Shown here piece after piece: positions 1 to 8,142 of a DNA stretch of 35,716 nucleotides (position 1 is its first letter; every line of letters begins with the position of its first letter). Origin of the DNA: an uncultured Roseicyclus sp. Its GTDB lineage: Bacteria; Pseudomonadota; Alphaproteobacteria; Rhodobacterales; Rhodobacteraceae. Location of the stretch: NCBI RefSeq assembly GCF_937892565.1, contig NZ_CALAHQ010000049.1, positions 1-35,716 on the forward strand, in the 5' to 3' direction. The notes under the pieces were generated by a model that saw nothing but the letters and a program-made list of their open reading frames with translations, ran no database searches and was not told where the DNA came from. Made by a program: the position numbers and the translations under genes.

Positions 1-741
1 AACCTGCACGTGAAACTGGAAGAGGAGGACAAGCAGATCCTCAAGGGCGTCGATCTGACGGTCGAGGCGGGACGCGTGCATGCGATCATGGGGCCGAACG
101 GGTCGGGCAAATCCACGCTGTCTTATGTACTGGCGGGGCGCGACGGCTATCAGGTTACGGACGGCTCGGCCACGCTTGATGGTATCGATCTGCTGGCAAT
201 GGAGGCCGAGGAACGCGCGGCGGCGGGTCTGTTTCTGGCCTTTCAATATCCGGTCGAAATTCCGGGTGTGGGCAACATGACCTTTTTGCGCACGGCGCTG
301 AACGCACAGCGCAAAGCGCGCGGCGAGGACGAAATCAGCGCCGGCGATTTCCTGAAGCTTGTGCGTGAAAAGGCCAAGGCGCTCAGGATCGATGCGGACA
401 TGCTGAAGCGTCCGGTCAATGTCGGTTTTTCGGGCGGCGAAAAAAAGCGCAACGAGATCCTGCAGATGGCGATGCTGGAACCCAAGATGTGCATCCTCGA
501 TGAAACCGACAGCGGGCTTGATGTCGATGCGATGAAACTGGTGGCCGATGGCGTGAATGCGCTGCGCGATGCGGGGCGCGGGTTTTTGGTGATCACCCAT
601 TACCAACGCCTGCTCGATCACATCGCCCCTGATGTCGTCCATATCATGGCGCAGGGCCGTATCGTGAAAACCGGTGGACCGGAGCTGGCGCTTGAGGTCG
701 AAAAGAACGGCTACGCCGATATTCTGTCCGAGGTGTTGTGA
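1..741 (+). CDS. sufC: Fe-S cluster assembly ATPase SufC (5' end cut by window)
   Basis: SufC is the cytosolic ABC-type ATPase of the SufBCD scaffold that builds Fe-S clusters. The Walker A motif GPNGSGKS lies at bases 91-114. The SufC-typical FQYPVEIPGVGN segment (about 241-276), the signature FSGGEKKRNEI (about 430-462) and the Walker B region CILDETDSGLDVDAM (about 490-534) follow, then the H-loop ITHYQRL. An in-frame GTG lies at base 10, but the frame is open to base 1 and the first visible residues (NLHVKLEEED) match the usual interior of SufC. The true start is therefore probably a few codons upstream of the window; 246 residues are visible. Its stop overlaps the sufD start (TGATG at 739-743), so the two are translationally coupled. 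sufB presumably lies upstream, outside the window. Confidence 0.96.
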   Translation, partial: NLHVKLEEEDKQILKGVDLTVEAGRVHAIMGPNGSGKSTLSYVLAGRDGYQVTDGSATLDGIDLLAMEAEERAAAGLFLAFQYPVEIPGVGNMTFLRTALNAQRKARGEDEISAGDFLKLVREKAKALRIDADMLKRPVNVGFSGGEKKRNEILQMAMLEPKMCILDETDSGLDVDAMKLVADGVNALRDAGRGFLVITHYQRLLDHIAPDVVHIMAQGRIVKTGGPELALEVEKNGYADILSEVL

Positions 742-2042
742 TGGCTGTTGCACAGGCAAGGCAGGATCTGACCGACAGTCGCATCGCGTCGCTGAGCTTG
801 CCCAAGGATGGGCTTTGGGCACACACGGCCCGCGAGGCCGCTTTGGCACGCTGCCGTGCGATGGGGTTGCCGGGACGTCGCGACGAATATTGGCGCTACA
901 CAGACCCCACCACCCTGAGCCAGATCACGGCACCGCGCGCGGCACTTTTTGATGACAGCGATGAGGCACCGATCTTTGAGGGCCAAGATCGGCTGCGGAT
1001 CGTCTTTGTCGATGGCGTGTTCGATCCGGCGCAATCGGATGATCTGAGCCTTGCGGGTATCGAAATCGACCGGCTGGCCGATGCGGCGCGCAAGGACATT
1101 CATTGGGCCCGCGACATCTACGGCGTGCTGGAGGCCAGCGGGCAGGCGCCGGTCGCGCGTCCCTTGGCCGCGCTCAACACCGCCTTTGCCAGTGACGGCG
1201 TGCTGATCCGTGCGACGGGTCATGCGGCCAAGCCCGTCAGCCTTGTCTATCTGCACCGCGCCGAGGCATCGGATGTGATCTTGCACCATGTCATTCGGGT
1301 CGAGCCGGGCGCTGAACTGACGCTGTTGGAAAACGGCCCTGCTGCCGCGCGCGTCAACACCTGCATGGAGATCAGCCTGGCCGATGGCGCCAGCTTTCAC
1401 CATGTGCGCGCGCAGGGGCGCGACCGCGAACGGCGCGCCGCCACCCATATCTTTGCGCGTCTTGGGGCGGAAAGCCGCTATAAATCCTTTACCTTGACGG
1501 CCAATGGCGTGCTGACCCGCAATGAGCATGTGATCGAATTGACCGGCGATGATGCAAGCGCCCATGTCGCAGGTGCCGCCCTTGGCGATGGGAAAACCGG
1601 TGCATTCCATCATGATGACACGGTGTTCGTGACCCATGACGCCGAGCGCTGCGAAAGCCGTCAGGTGTTCAAGAAGGTGCTGCGCAACGGGGCGGTTGGC
1701 GTGTTTCAGGGCAAGATTCTGGTCAAACCCGGCGCTCAGAAAACCGATGGCTACCAGATCAGCCAATCGTTGTTGCTGGATGAAGATTCCAGTTTTCTGG
1801 CCAAGCCCGAACTGGAAATCTATGCCGATGACGTGAAATGCTCGCATGGTTCGACCACCGGCGCCATCGACGAGGGCGCGCTGTTCTATCTGCGCGCGCG
1901 CGGCGTCCCGCGTGAGGTGGCGACCGATCTTCTGGTGCTGGCCTTCATCGACGAGGCGATCCAGGAAATCGAGCATGAGGGGCTGGCCGATGATATCCGC
2001 GCGCGGCTGCAACAGTGGCTGGAGCGGCGCAGGCAAGGCTGA
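741..2042 (+). CDS. sufD: Fe-S cluster assembly protein SufD
   Basis: SufD partners SufB and SufC in the SufBC2D scaffold, where it supports iron entry and cluster assembly. The protein has 433 residues, the usual size. It has an N-terminal helical region (about residues 1-120) containing the RRDEYWRYTDP segment. The long beta-helix core of the SUF_BD family follows, ending in the conserved CSHGSTTGAIDEGALFYLRARG block, which carries the His essential in SufD. I chose ATG 741 over GTG 738 because it overlaps the sufC stop in the standard TGATG arrangement and has GAGG at 730-733 as ribosome binding site. Its TGA (2040-2042) in turn overlaps the next ATG (2042), continuing the coupled operon. 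Confidence 0.95.
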   Translation: MAVAQARQDLTDSRIASLSLPKDGLWAHTAREAALARCRAMGLPGRRDEYWRYTDPTTLSQITAPRAALFDDSDEAPIFEGQDRLRIVFVDGVFDPAQSDDLSLAGIEIDRLADAARKDIHWARDIYGVLEASGQAPVARPLAALNTAFASDGVLIRATGHAAKPVSLVYLHRAEASDVILHHVIRVEPGAELTLLENGPAAARVNTCMEISLADGASFHHVRAQGRDRERRAATHIFARLGAESRYKSFTLTANGVLTRNEHVIELTGDDASAHVAGAALGDGKTGAFHHDDTVFVTHDAERCESRQVFKKVLRNGAVGVFQGKILVKPGAQKTDGYQISQSLLLDEDSSFLAKPELEIYADDVKCSHGSTTGAIDEGALFYLRARGVPREVATDLLVLAFIDEAIQEIEHEGLADDIRARLQQWLERRRQG

Positions 2043-2551
2043 TGGCAGTTTCAAGCGACATCATCGCGACATGGCGGCGCCCGACCGGGGTGATGCGACG
2101 GCTGTTGTCGATGGGCCGTCGCGAAGATCGGGCGCTGGCGATCCTGATTGTGGCCTGTTTGGTGATCTTTATCGCCCAATGGCCGCGTCTCAGCCGTGAG
2201 GCATTTCTGGCTGGCGACGCCGGGCCGCCGCTGGAAGCGCAACTGGCCATCACCTTTTTTGCGATGCTGATGATCTGGCCCTTGATGGCCTATGGGCTTG
2301 CGGGGCTAAGCCATCTGGTGGCGCGGCTGTTCGGGGGGCGTGGCAGCTGGTATTCGGCCCGGCTGGCGCTGTTCTGGACGCTGCTGGCCACGACGCCCGC
2401 CTGGCTGCTGCATGGATTGGTGGCAGGTTTCATTGGCCCGGGCCCCGCGTTGCAGGGGGTTGGGGCCTTGGTGCTTTTGGCTTTCTTGACGATCTGGACC
2501 CTCACCTTGCGTGAGGCCGAACGCGCGCCGGAGGCGCAGACCGCGCCATGA
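2042..2551 (+). CDS. YIP1-like small integral membrane protein inside the suf operon
   Basis: This is a 169-residue membrane protein with four likely membrane segments (about residues 32-48, 67-92, 107-130 and 134-154). A basic N-terminus (WRRPTGVMRRLLSMGRRED) suggests a cytoplasmic N-end. The layout and the PTGVMRRLL opening resemble YIP1-family (PF04893) proteins found in suf operons of Rhodobacteraceae; this is recognition by pattern, not by alignment. The start ATG 2042 overlaps the sufD stop, and its own stop overlaps the following ATG (2548), so both membrane genes are coupled to sufD. An in-frame ATG at 2015 lies inside sufD and is unlikely to be used. No catalytic motif is visible and the biochemical function is unknown. 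Its position suggests a role tied to Fe-S assembly or simply co-expression. Confidence 0.8.
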   Translation: MAVSSDIIATWRRPTGVMRRLLSMGRREDRALAILIVACLVIFIAQWPRLSREAFLAGDAGPPLEAQLAITFFAMLMIWPLMAYGLAGLSHLVARLFGGRGSWYSARLALFWTLLATTPAWLLHGLVAGFIGPGPALQGVGALVLLAFLTIWTLTLREAERAPEAQTAP

Positions 2552-3147
2552 GCGATTTGATGCAGCCCGGCCAATTGTTGCGGATGGCCCGCCACACGGT
2601 GTCAAATCCGCGCGACGGCGCGGCCGTGATCTTGAAGCTGCATCTGCCGATGCGGGCGCTGTGGCTCGCTTTTGGGCTGGTGATCGTGCTGTCCATGTTT
2701 CTGGGCGAGGCAGTGGCGCTTTTGATGGGCCCGCCCGACCAAGCGGCAATGCCCCCGGAAATGATGGTATCACCCATCACCATGGGTGTGATCCAGGCGG
2801 CGTTCTTGTTCCTTGTGGCCCATGGAATGGCCCGTATCGGGCAGCTTTTCGGTGGCAGCGGTGATTTTCAGGGCGCGCTGGCGCTGATCGTCTGGCTGCA
2901 ATTCATCTTTCTGGTGGTGCAGGTGATCCAGCTTGCGGCCATGCTGGTCGTGCCGCCCGTGGCCGGGCTGATCACCATTCTGGCGATGGGGCTGTTTTTC
3001 TGGCTGTTGGTCAATTTCATCGCCACGCTGCACGGGTTTTCTTCGCTTGGTCTGATCTTTGTGATGACCATCTTGACCGCCTTTGGGTTCGTTTTCGTGC
3101 TGAGCCTTGTCCTGACGATGCTCGGCTTAGGGTTCGGGATGAATTGA
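2548..3147 (+). CDS. YIP1 family membrane protein, second copy in the suf operon
   Basis: This 199-residue protein has about five hydrophobic segments (roughly residues 30-57, 78-95, 108-128, 130-157 and 166-196). The N-terminus (MQPGQLLRMARHTVSNPRDGAAVIL) is the usual opening of YIP1-domain proteins. It looks distantly paralogous to the gene just upstream: both begin with a PxxG/PRDG turn followed by a basic stretch and a first membrane span. The start ATG at 2548 overlaps the upstream TGA (ATGA), and the stop TGA (3145-3147) directly abuts the sufS ATG, so it lies between sufD and sufS in one tight operon. No enzymatic motif is seen. A role in membrane attachment or trafficking connected with Fe-S assembly would be speculation. 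Confidence 0.82.
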   Translation: MSDLMQPGQLLRMARHTVSNPRDGAAVILKLHLPMRALWLAFGLVIVLSMFLGEAVALLMGPPDQAAMPPEMMVSPITMGVIQAAFLFLVAHGMARIGQLFGGSGDFQGALALIVWLQFIFLVVQVIQLAAMLVVPPVAGLITILAMGLFFWLLVNFIATLHGFSSLGLIFVMTILTAFGFVFVLSLVLTMLGLGFGMN

Positions 3148-4371
3148 ATGCCATATGATCTTGCCAAAATCCGGGCTGATTTTCCGATCCTGAGCCGCGA
3201 AGTGAACGGCAAGCCGCTGGTCTATCTCGACAATGGCGCCTCGGCGCAAAAGCCACAGGTGGTGATCGATGCCGTGACACAGGCCTATGCGATGGAATAT
3301 GCCAATGTGCATCGCGGCCTGCATTATCTGTCGAACCTTGCCACCGACAAATACGAGGCCGTGCGCGCCACCATTGCGCGGTTCTTGGGCGTGCGTGACG
3401 AACACGAGATCGTCTTTACCTCTGGCGCCACCCAAGGCATCAACCTGGTCGCCTATGGCTGGGCCATGCCACGGATGGAGCCGGGCGATGAGATCGTTCT
3501 GACCATCGCCGAACATCACGCCAATATCGTGCCGTGGCATTTCTTGCGCGAGCGCCAAGGCGTGGTGCTGAAATGGGTCGAGGTGGACGCCAATGGCGAT
3601 CTTGACCCGCAAGCGATGATCGATGCCATCGGTCCGAGGACCAAGCTGGTCGCGATGTCCCATATGTCGAATGTGCTGGGCACCGTTTTCGATGTGAAAC
3701 CGGTGATCGACGCGGCCCATGCGCGGGGCGTGCCGGTGTTGCTTGATGGCAGTCAGGCGGCGGTGCATCTGCCTTTGTCGCTTGATGCGCTGGGGGCGGA
3801 TTTCTATGTCGTGACGGGCCACAAGCTTTACGGCCCGTCAGGATCGGGTGCGATCCACATCCGGTCCGAGCGGATGGCCGAAATGCGCCCCTTCATCGGC
3901 GGTGGCGACATGATCCGCGAAGTGCATCGCGAGAGCGTCATCTACAATGACCCGCCGATGAAATTCGAGGCTGGCACCCCCGCGATCGTGCAACAGATCG
4001 GTTTGGGTGTGGCGCTTGAGTATATGATGGGCATCGGCATGCCGGCCATCGCCGCCCATGAGGCCCGCATCCGCGATTATGCGCGCGCGCGGCTGGCGGG
4101 CCTGAACTGGCTGAGCGTGCAGGGAAATTCGGCGCACAAGGGCGCGATCTTTTCCTTTACGATCACGGGCGCGGCCCATGCCCATGACATTTCCACCGTG
4201 CTCGACAAGCGCGGCGTGGCGGTGCGCGCGGGCCAGCATTGCGCGATGCCGCTGATGGAGCATCTGGGCGTCACCGCCACCTGCCGGGCCAGTTTCGGCA
4301 TGTACAACACCGAGGCCGAGGTCGATGTGCTGATCGACGCGCTCGAATTGTGTCACGATCTGTTTGCGTGA
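3148..4371 (+). CDS. sufS: Cysteine desulfurase SufS
   Basis: SufS is a PLP-dependent, group II cysteine desulfurase that supplies persulfide sulfur to SufBCD. The 407-residue length matches the family. The AEHHANIVPW block (121-130) contains the His that stacks on PLP. The Schiff-base lysine is K226 in VTGHKLYGPSG, and the catalytic cysteine is C365 in RAGQHCAMPLM. These positions fall almost exactly where E. coli SufS has them (K226, C364). The ATG starts immediately after the stop of the YIP1-like gene. The gene ends the suf operon and converges on the spermidine-synthase-like gene 19 bases away. No sufE or sufU follows in the window. Confidence 0.97.
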   Translation: MPYDLAKIRADFPILSREVNGKPLVYLDNGASAQKPQVVIDAVTQAYAMEYANVHRGLHYLSNLATDKYEAVRATIARFLGVRDEHEIVFTSGATQGINLVAYGWAMPRMEPGDEIVLTIAEHHANIVPWHFLRERQGVVLKWVEVDANGDLDPQAMIDAIGPRTKLVAMSHMSNVLGTVFDVKPVIDAAHARGVPVLLDGSQAAVHLPLSLDALGADFYVVTGHKLYGPSGSGAIHIRSERMAEMRPFIGGGDMIREVHRESVIYNDPPMKFEAGTPAIVQQIGLGVALEYMMGIGMPAIAAHEARIRDYARARLAGLNWLSVQGNSAHKGAIFSFTITGAAHAHDISTVLDKRGVAVRAGQHCAMPLMEHLGVTATCRASFGMYNTEAEVDVLIDALELCHDLFA

Positions 4372-4376
4372 CGTCA

Positions 4377-4403
4377 GCGGCGGGTGATCATCAGTCCCGC
4401 CGC
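4377..4403. terminator. Hairpin between convergent sufS and spermidine-synthase-like gene
   Basis: An inverted repeat GCGGCGGG (4377-4384) and CCCGCCGC (4396-4403) encloses an 11-base loop that contains the stop codon of the minus-strand gene. The placement between two convergent genes suggests a shared transcription end. No T-run follows on either strand, so a classic intrinsic terminator is not shown; Rho-dependent ending is equally possible. Confidence 0.4.
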
Positions 4404-5887
4404 CCCATCAGCCGGTCGATGGGCGCGTAATCATCGCTCAGCACCATGCCCCGCGCCTCGGCCAGCTGCGCGACAAACCGATCGCCCAAGGCGCCAAACA
4501 GCATCATGTCGGGGGCGGGGGCGGTGAATTGATCGACCGGGGTGGGGGTCTGGCCCGCCACCACCGCAAAGACCATCCGCGCGCCCGGTTGCGGCTGGGC
4601 GGCCAGTGTCCAGACTTCGACCACCGGGAACACCGCCTGCAGCGTCAAGACGATGGACCCCAGCGCCGCCAGACGATCCTCGTAATCGATGACGGTCATC
4701 AGAAAGCTGCCTTGGGGCGTCAGGTGACGGTCCACCAGTGCGAAAAACTCCTGCGTGACCAGATGCACGGGTGCCACCACATCGGTAAAGGCATCGCCGA
4801 TGATGATGTCGAAGCGCGCATCGGGCCGCGTCAGAAGCGCGCGGCGCGCATCTTCGTGCCAGATCTCGGCACGCGCGGTGTCAAACCAGAACGCATCGGC
4901 CGCCAGCGCGGTCACATCGGGGTCGATTTCTGACACGGTCATGGGCCCCGCGCCTTGTGCCAGCAGGCTGCGGGGAACCGAGAACGACCCGCCCCCGATC
5001 ACATAGGTGCTGAAACCTTCGCGCGGCGCACGCAGGCGCGCCAGATGGTCAAGCATCGCCCCATGCACGGTAAACTGTACCTCTGGCAGATCGCGGGCGC
5101 TGATCCCATGCGCCAGATGATCGATCACCATCAGATGCACGGGGCTGGCCGGATCGGCCGACAGATCATCGACGCGCAAACAGAAATACCGGGTTTCCTG
5201 ATGGCATTGCGCAGGTGCCGCCAGCGCCAGCCCCGCCATGCCCGCCGCCAGCGCCGCAGCCGTCAACGCCAGCACCAGACCGCGCGACCGCGCCAGCCAG
5301 AAAAACAACAGCCCCGATCCGATATAGACCAGCGTCACCACCACCAGCGTCAGCGCCGATCCCAGCCATGCGATAAAGACGAACCCCGCCAGAAGCGTGC
5401 CCGCAATGGCGCCCACCGCCCCCGAGGCGAACATCGCCCCCAGCGCCGGGCCCGATCGGGCGGCAGTATCGACCGCGATCTGCGCCAAAACGGGCGCGGG
5501 CACCCCCGCAAAAAAGGACGGCAGGAAAAACACCACCGCCGTCAGCACCGTGATGCCCCAGACCGGGCTTGTCACCACACTCAGCACCGGGCCCGCCACC
5601 ATCGGCAAGATCAGCACGGCGGCTGCCGTGGTCAGGGCCGCAGCCAGCGTCGCGCCGCCGGTCCAGGCCAGCGCTGTTGCCGCCGGTTTTTCGGCCAGAC
5701 GTCCGCCCCACCAATGGCCCGCCGAAAACCCCGCCAGAACCACGGCGATCACGGCTGTCCATGTATAAAGCGACATGCCGACATGAGGGGCAAGCATGCG
5801 GCCCGCCACGATTTCCACCACCAGAGACGCCGCCGAGATCCCCCCTTGCAGCCCAACCAGAAGCCAAAGCGGTGTTGGCCGTGTCAT
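4391..5887 (-). CDS. Membrane-fused spermidine synthase-like protein
   Basis: This 498-residue protein has about seven hydrophobic segments in residues 5-230 and a soluble methyltransferase-fold domain resembling spermidine synthase in the C-terminal half. The cofactor-binding loop reads VIGGGSFSVPRSLL and the later acidic motif reads FDIIIGDAFTDVV. Classical aminopropyltransferases have a GGGDG loop and a catalytic Asp in a D-x-x-DP context. Here the loop Asp is Ser, so true polyamine synthase activity is doubtful. The chosen start (ATG at 5887) has GGAGAG just upstream; longer frames to 6031 run into the divergent promoter and lack family features. It is transcribed away from the flavoprotein gene through a shared intergenic region with candidate promoters for both. 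The substrate is unknown. Confidence 0.75.
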   Translation of the reverse strand: MTRPTPLWLLVGLQGGISAASLVVEIVAGRMLAPHVGMSLYTWTAVIAVVLAGFSAGHWWGGRLAEKPAATALAWTGGATLAAALTTAAAVLILPMVAGPVLSVVTSPVWGITVLTAVVFFLPSFFAGVPAPVLAQIAVDTAARSGPALGAMFASGAVGAIAGTLLAGFVFIAWLGSALTLVVVTLVYIGSGLLFFWLARSRGLVLALTAAALAAGMAGLALAAPAQCHQETRYFCLRVDDLSADPASPVHLMVIDHLAHGISARDLPEVQFTVHGAMLDHLARLRAPREGFSTYVIGGGSFSVPRSLLAQGAGPMTVSEIDPDVTALAADAFWFDTARAEIWHEDARRALLTRPDARFDIIIGDAFTDVVAPVHLVTQEFFALVDRHLTPQGSFLMTVIDYEDRLAALGSIVLTLQAVFPVVEVWTLAAQPQPGARMVFAVVAGQTPTPVDQFTAPAPDMMLFGALGDRFVAQLAEARGMVLSDDYAPIDRLMGRRD

Positions 5888-5914
5888 GCGCGCACTCTCC
5901 GATGATATGCGGCT

Positions 5915-5943
5915 ATGAAAGGCCATGTTTCGCGCCATGGCAA
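5915..5943 (-). promoter_or_regulatory. Candidate promoter of spermidine synthase-like gene
   Basis: On the minus strand TTGCCA (5943-5938, five of six bases of the sigma70 -35 consensus) is followed after exactly 17 bases by TTTCAT (5920-5915). This gives a leader of roughly 20 bases that contains the GGAGAG ribosome binding site. The -35 shares its TTG with the left arm of the palindrome at 5941-5960. Prediction by eye only. Confidence 0.4.
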
Positions 5944-5960
5944 GGGTCCAAGCGCCCTTG
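5941..5960. promoter_or_regulatory. Palindrome overlapping both divergent -35 elements (candidate operator)
   Basis: CAAGGG (5941-5946) and CCCTTG (5955-5960) form a perfect 6-base inverted repeat with an 8-base spacer. Each arm supplies the TTG of a putative -35 element, one leftward and one rightward. A dimeric regulator bound here could control both genes at once. The regulator is not identified. Confidence 0.4.
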
Positions 5961-5986
5961 CGCCCGGCCCGGCGGGCGGGAATAGT
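5958..5986 (+). promoter_or_regulatory. Candidate promoter of D-lactate dehydrogenase-type gene
   Basis: TTGCGC (5958-5963) and AATAGT (5981-5986) are separated by exactly 17 bases. The predicted start near 5993 would leave a leader of about 24 bases containing the GGGAGAG ribosome binding site (6003-6009). The match to consensus is moderate: TTG in the -35 and four of six bases in the -10. Confidence 0.4.
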
Positions 5987-6016
5987 GCCGCCAAGATCCC
6001 ATGGGAGAGACCGAAA

Positions 6017-7423
6017 ATGCCGATCCGCCACGATCCATCGCGCGACGAAACAACGACCAACGCTGGACTTGGCGTTTTGTCACAGCGCTTTGGCAACCGG
6101 ATCGAGACCGGATTGGCGCTGCGCAGCCAACACGCCCACACCACGACATGGTTGCCCAACCAGCCGCCCGATGCGGTTTTCTGCCCCCGCACCACGCAAG
6201 AGGTGCAAGTGGTGATGGCCATCTGCAATGACCATCGCATGCCGGTCATCCCCTTTGGGACGGGCTCGTCGCTGGAGGGTCACGTCAATGCACCCTTGGG
6301 CGGTTTGTCGATCGATTTCAAGGATATGAACGCCATCCTTCAGGTGAATTCCGACGACATGGATGCCAGCGTTCAGCCCGGCGTCACGCGCAAGGCGCTC
6401 AACACCCATCTGCGCGACACGGGGCTGTTCTTTTCGGTTGATCCGGGCGCCGATGCGTCGCTGGGGGGCATGGCCGCAACGGGGGCCAGCGGCACGAATG
6501 CGGTGCGCTATGGCACGATGAAGGACAATGTGCTGGCGCTCAAGGCGGTCTTGCCCTCGGGCGAGCTTGTCACCACGGCGGCGCGTGCGCGCAAGACCAG
6601 CGCAGGTTACGATCTGACGCGGCTGATGGTCGGGTCCGAAGGCACGCTGGGCGTGATCACGGAATTGACGCTGCGCCTGCGTGGCATCCCAGAGGCGGTT
6701 TCGGCGGCCACCTGTTCCTTTCCCAGCGTGTCGGCCGCTTGTCACACCGTGATCCAGACCATTCAATACGGGCTGCCCGTCGCGCGCATCGAATTGCTGG
6801 ACGCGGTGCAGGTGCGCGCGGTCAACGCCTATTCCAGGCTGCGCCTGCCCGAAACGCCCTTGCTGCTGGTCGAGTTTCACGGCTCTGCGGCCGGGGTGGC
6901 CGAACAGGCCGAAACCTTTGGCCAGATCGCCGCCGAACAGGGTGGCACGGGCTTTGTCTTTACCACAAGGGAAGAGGAACGCACCCAATTGTGGCAGGCA
7001 CGCCATGACGCCTATTGGGCGGGATTGCAATTGCGCCCCGGCGCCAAGGGGTTGTCGACCGATGTTTGTGTTCCCGTCAGCCGTCTGGCCGATTGCGTGA
7101 CCGCAGCGCAGGACCGCCTTGCCAGTGCAGGGATCCTGGCCCCCATCGTGGGCCATGTGGGGGACGGCAATTTTCACTGCCTGTTGTTGATAGACATGGA
7201 CAATCATTCCGAAATCGCGCAAGCGGAGGACTTTATCGGATGGCTCAACGATCTGGCCATTTCGATGGAAGGCACCTGCACGGGCGAACATGGCATCGGG
7301 CAGGGAAAGGCCAAGTATCTGGAACGGGAATTGGGAGCGGGGGCGATGTCGATGATGCAGGCCATCAAGAACGCGGTTGATCCAAACAACATCCTCAACC
7401 CCGGGAAAATGGGGCTGTACTGA
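6017..7423 (+). CDS. FAD-linked oxidase, D-lactate dehydrogenase (cytochrome) type
   Basis: This flavoprotein of the FAD_binding_4/FAD-oxidase_C family oxidises a 2-hydroxy acid, most likely D-lactate or glycolate, and passes electrons to the respiratory chain. The FAD-binding segment includes PFGTGSSLEGHV (79-90), PGADASLGGMAATGASG and GSEGTLGVITE. The C-terminal domain has GHVGDGNFHC and the characteristic CTGEHGIGQGKAKYL near the end. It has 468 residues, the usual size for bacterial Dld/GlcD-like enzymes. I chose ATG 6017 because GGGAGAG lies eight bases upstream and the conserved domain begins soon after; the frame extends to 5915, but that part overlaps the promoter region. The stop overlaps the ATG of the VIT-family gene (TGATG at 7421-7425). 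No glcE or glcF follows, which favours a single-chain D-lactate dehydrogenase. Confidence 0.87.
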   Translation: MPIRHDPSRDETTTNAGLGVLSQRFGNRIETGLALRSQHAHTTTWLPNQPPDAVFCPRTTQEVQVVMAICNDHRMPVIPFGTGSSLEGHVNAPLGGLSIDFKDMNAILQVNSDDMDASVQPGVTRKALNTHLRDTGLFFSVDPGADASLGGMAATGASGTNAVRYGTMKDNVLALKAVLPSGELVTTAARARKTSAGYDLTRLMVGSEGTLGVITELTLRLRGIPEAVSAATCSFPSVSAACHTVIQTIQYGLPVARIELLDAVQVRAVNAYSRLRLPETPLLLVEFHGSAAGVAEQAETFGQIAAEQGGTGFVFTTREEERTQLWQARHDAYWAGLQLRPGAKGLSTDVCVPVSRLADCVTAAQDRLASAGILAPIVGHVGDGNFHCLLLIDMDNHSEIAQAEDFIGWLNDLAISMEGTCTGEHGIGQGKAKYLERELGAGAMSMMQAIKNAVDPNNILNPGKMGLY

Positions 7424-8142
7424 TGGCCCGGCCGCTTCATCACGGGATTCCTTCGGCACATGACGAACCCCATCTGTCCAGCCGTTCGGGCTGGTTGCGG
7501 GCGGCGGTCATGGGGGCCAATGACGGCATCTTGTCGACCGCATCGCTAATCATGGGGGTCGCGGCGGGGGCGGCCGATCATGTCACGATCATGCTGGCTG
7601 GCGCCGCTGGGATGGCAGCAGGGGCGCTGTCGATGGCTGCGGGCGAATATGTCTCGGTCTCCAGTCAGGAGGATGTCGAACAGGCCGATATCCGGCGCGA
7701 AAAGCAGGAACTGCGCCGCAACCCCGAGGGTGAACTGGATGAGTTGACCGCGATCTATCAGATACGCGGGCTGCCCCCGCCCTTGGCGCGGCAGGTTGCG
7801 GAGCAATTGACCGAAGCTGACGCGCTTGGCGCGCATTTGCGCGATGAGATCGGCTTGACCGATCTGTCACCGCCCCGTCCGCTTCAGGCGGCGGTTGTGT
7901 CGGCGCTGACCTTTGCGGCGGGGGCGAGCGTGCCCTTGATCGTGGGCGCCATCGCACCTTTGGCGACGCTCCAGATCTGGGTCGGTCTTGCGACCTTGGG
8001 CGCCCTTGGACTTCTGGGCGCGCTCGGTGCACAGGCCGGTGGTGCCCCGCGCCGCCGTGCCACGCTGCGGGTCATGGTCTGGGGTGTCTTGGCCATGGCT
8101 GCGACCAGCGCCATAGGTGCCTTGGTCGGTCAGGCGCTTTAG
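7423..8142 (+). CDS. VIT1/CCC1 family iron/manganese transporter
   Basis: This 239-residue membrane protein of the VIT1/CCC1 family moves Fe2+ or Mn2+ across the membrane, in bacteria probably as an exporter. The first membrane region contains the family hallmark MGANDGILSTASLIMGVAAG (residues 30-49). The AGALSMAAGEYVSVSSQED block follows, with its Glu and Asp residues, and then a charged loop (EQADIRREKQELRRNPEGEL) corresponding to the metal-binding hydrophilic region of VIT proteins. Three further hydrophobic segments fill residues 148-239. The start overlaps the stop of the upstream flavoprotein gene, so they are co-translated, although no functional link is obvious. Its TAG (8140-8142) overlaps the TAA of convergent nagA. 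Confidence 0.88.
   Translation: MARPLHHGIPSAHDEPHLSSRSGWLRAAVMGANDGILSTASLIMGVAAGAADHVTIMLAGAAGMAAGALSMAAGEYVSVSSQEDVEQADIRREKQELRRNPEGELDELTAIYQIRGLPPPLARQVAEQLTEADALGAHLRDEIGLTDLSPPRPLQAAVVSALTFAAGASVPLIVGAIAPLATLQIWVGLATLGALGLLGALGAQAGGAPRRRATLRVMVWGVLAMAATSAIGALVGQAL

Noticed and set aside
711..2054. Open frame of 447 codons on the minus strand opposite sufD
   Set aside because: It is antisense to a complete sufD whose motifs and operon overlaps are clear; there is no domain and no promoter context.
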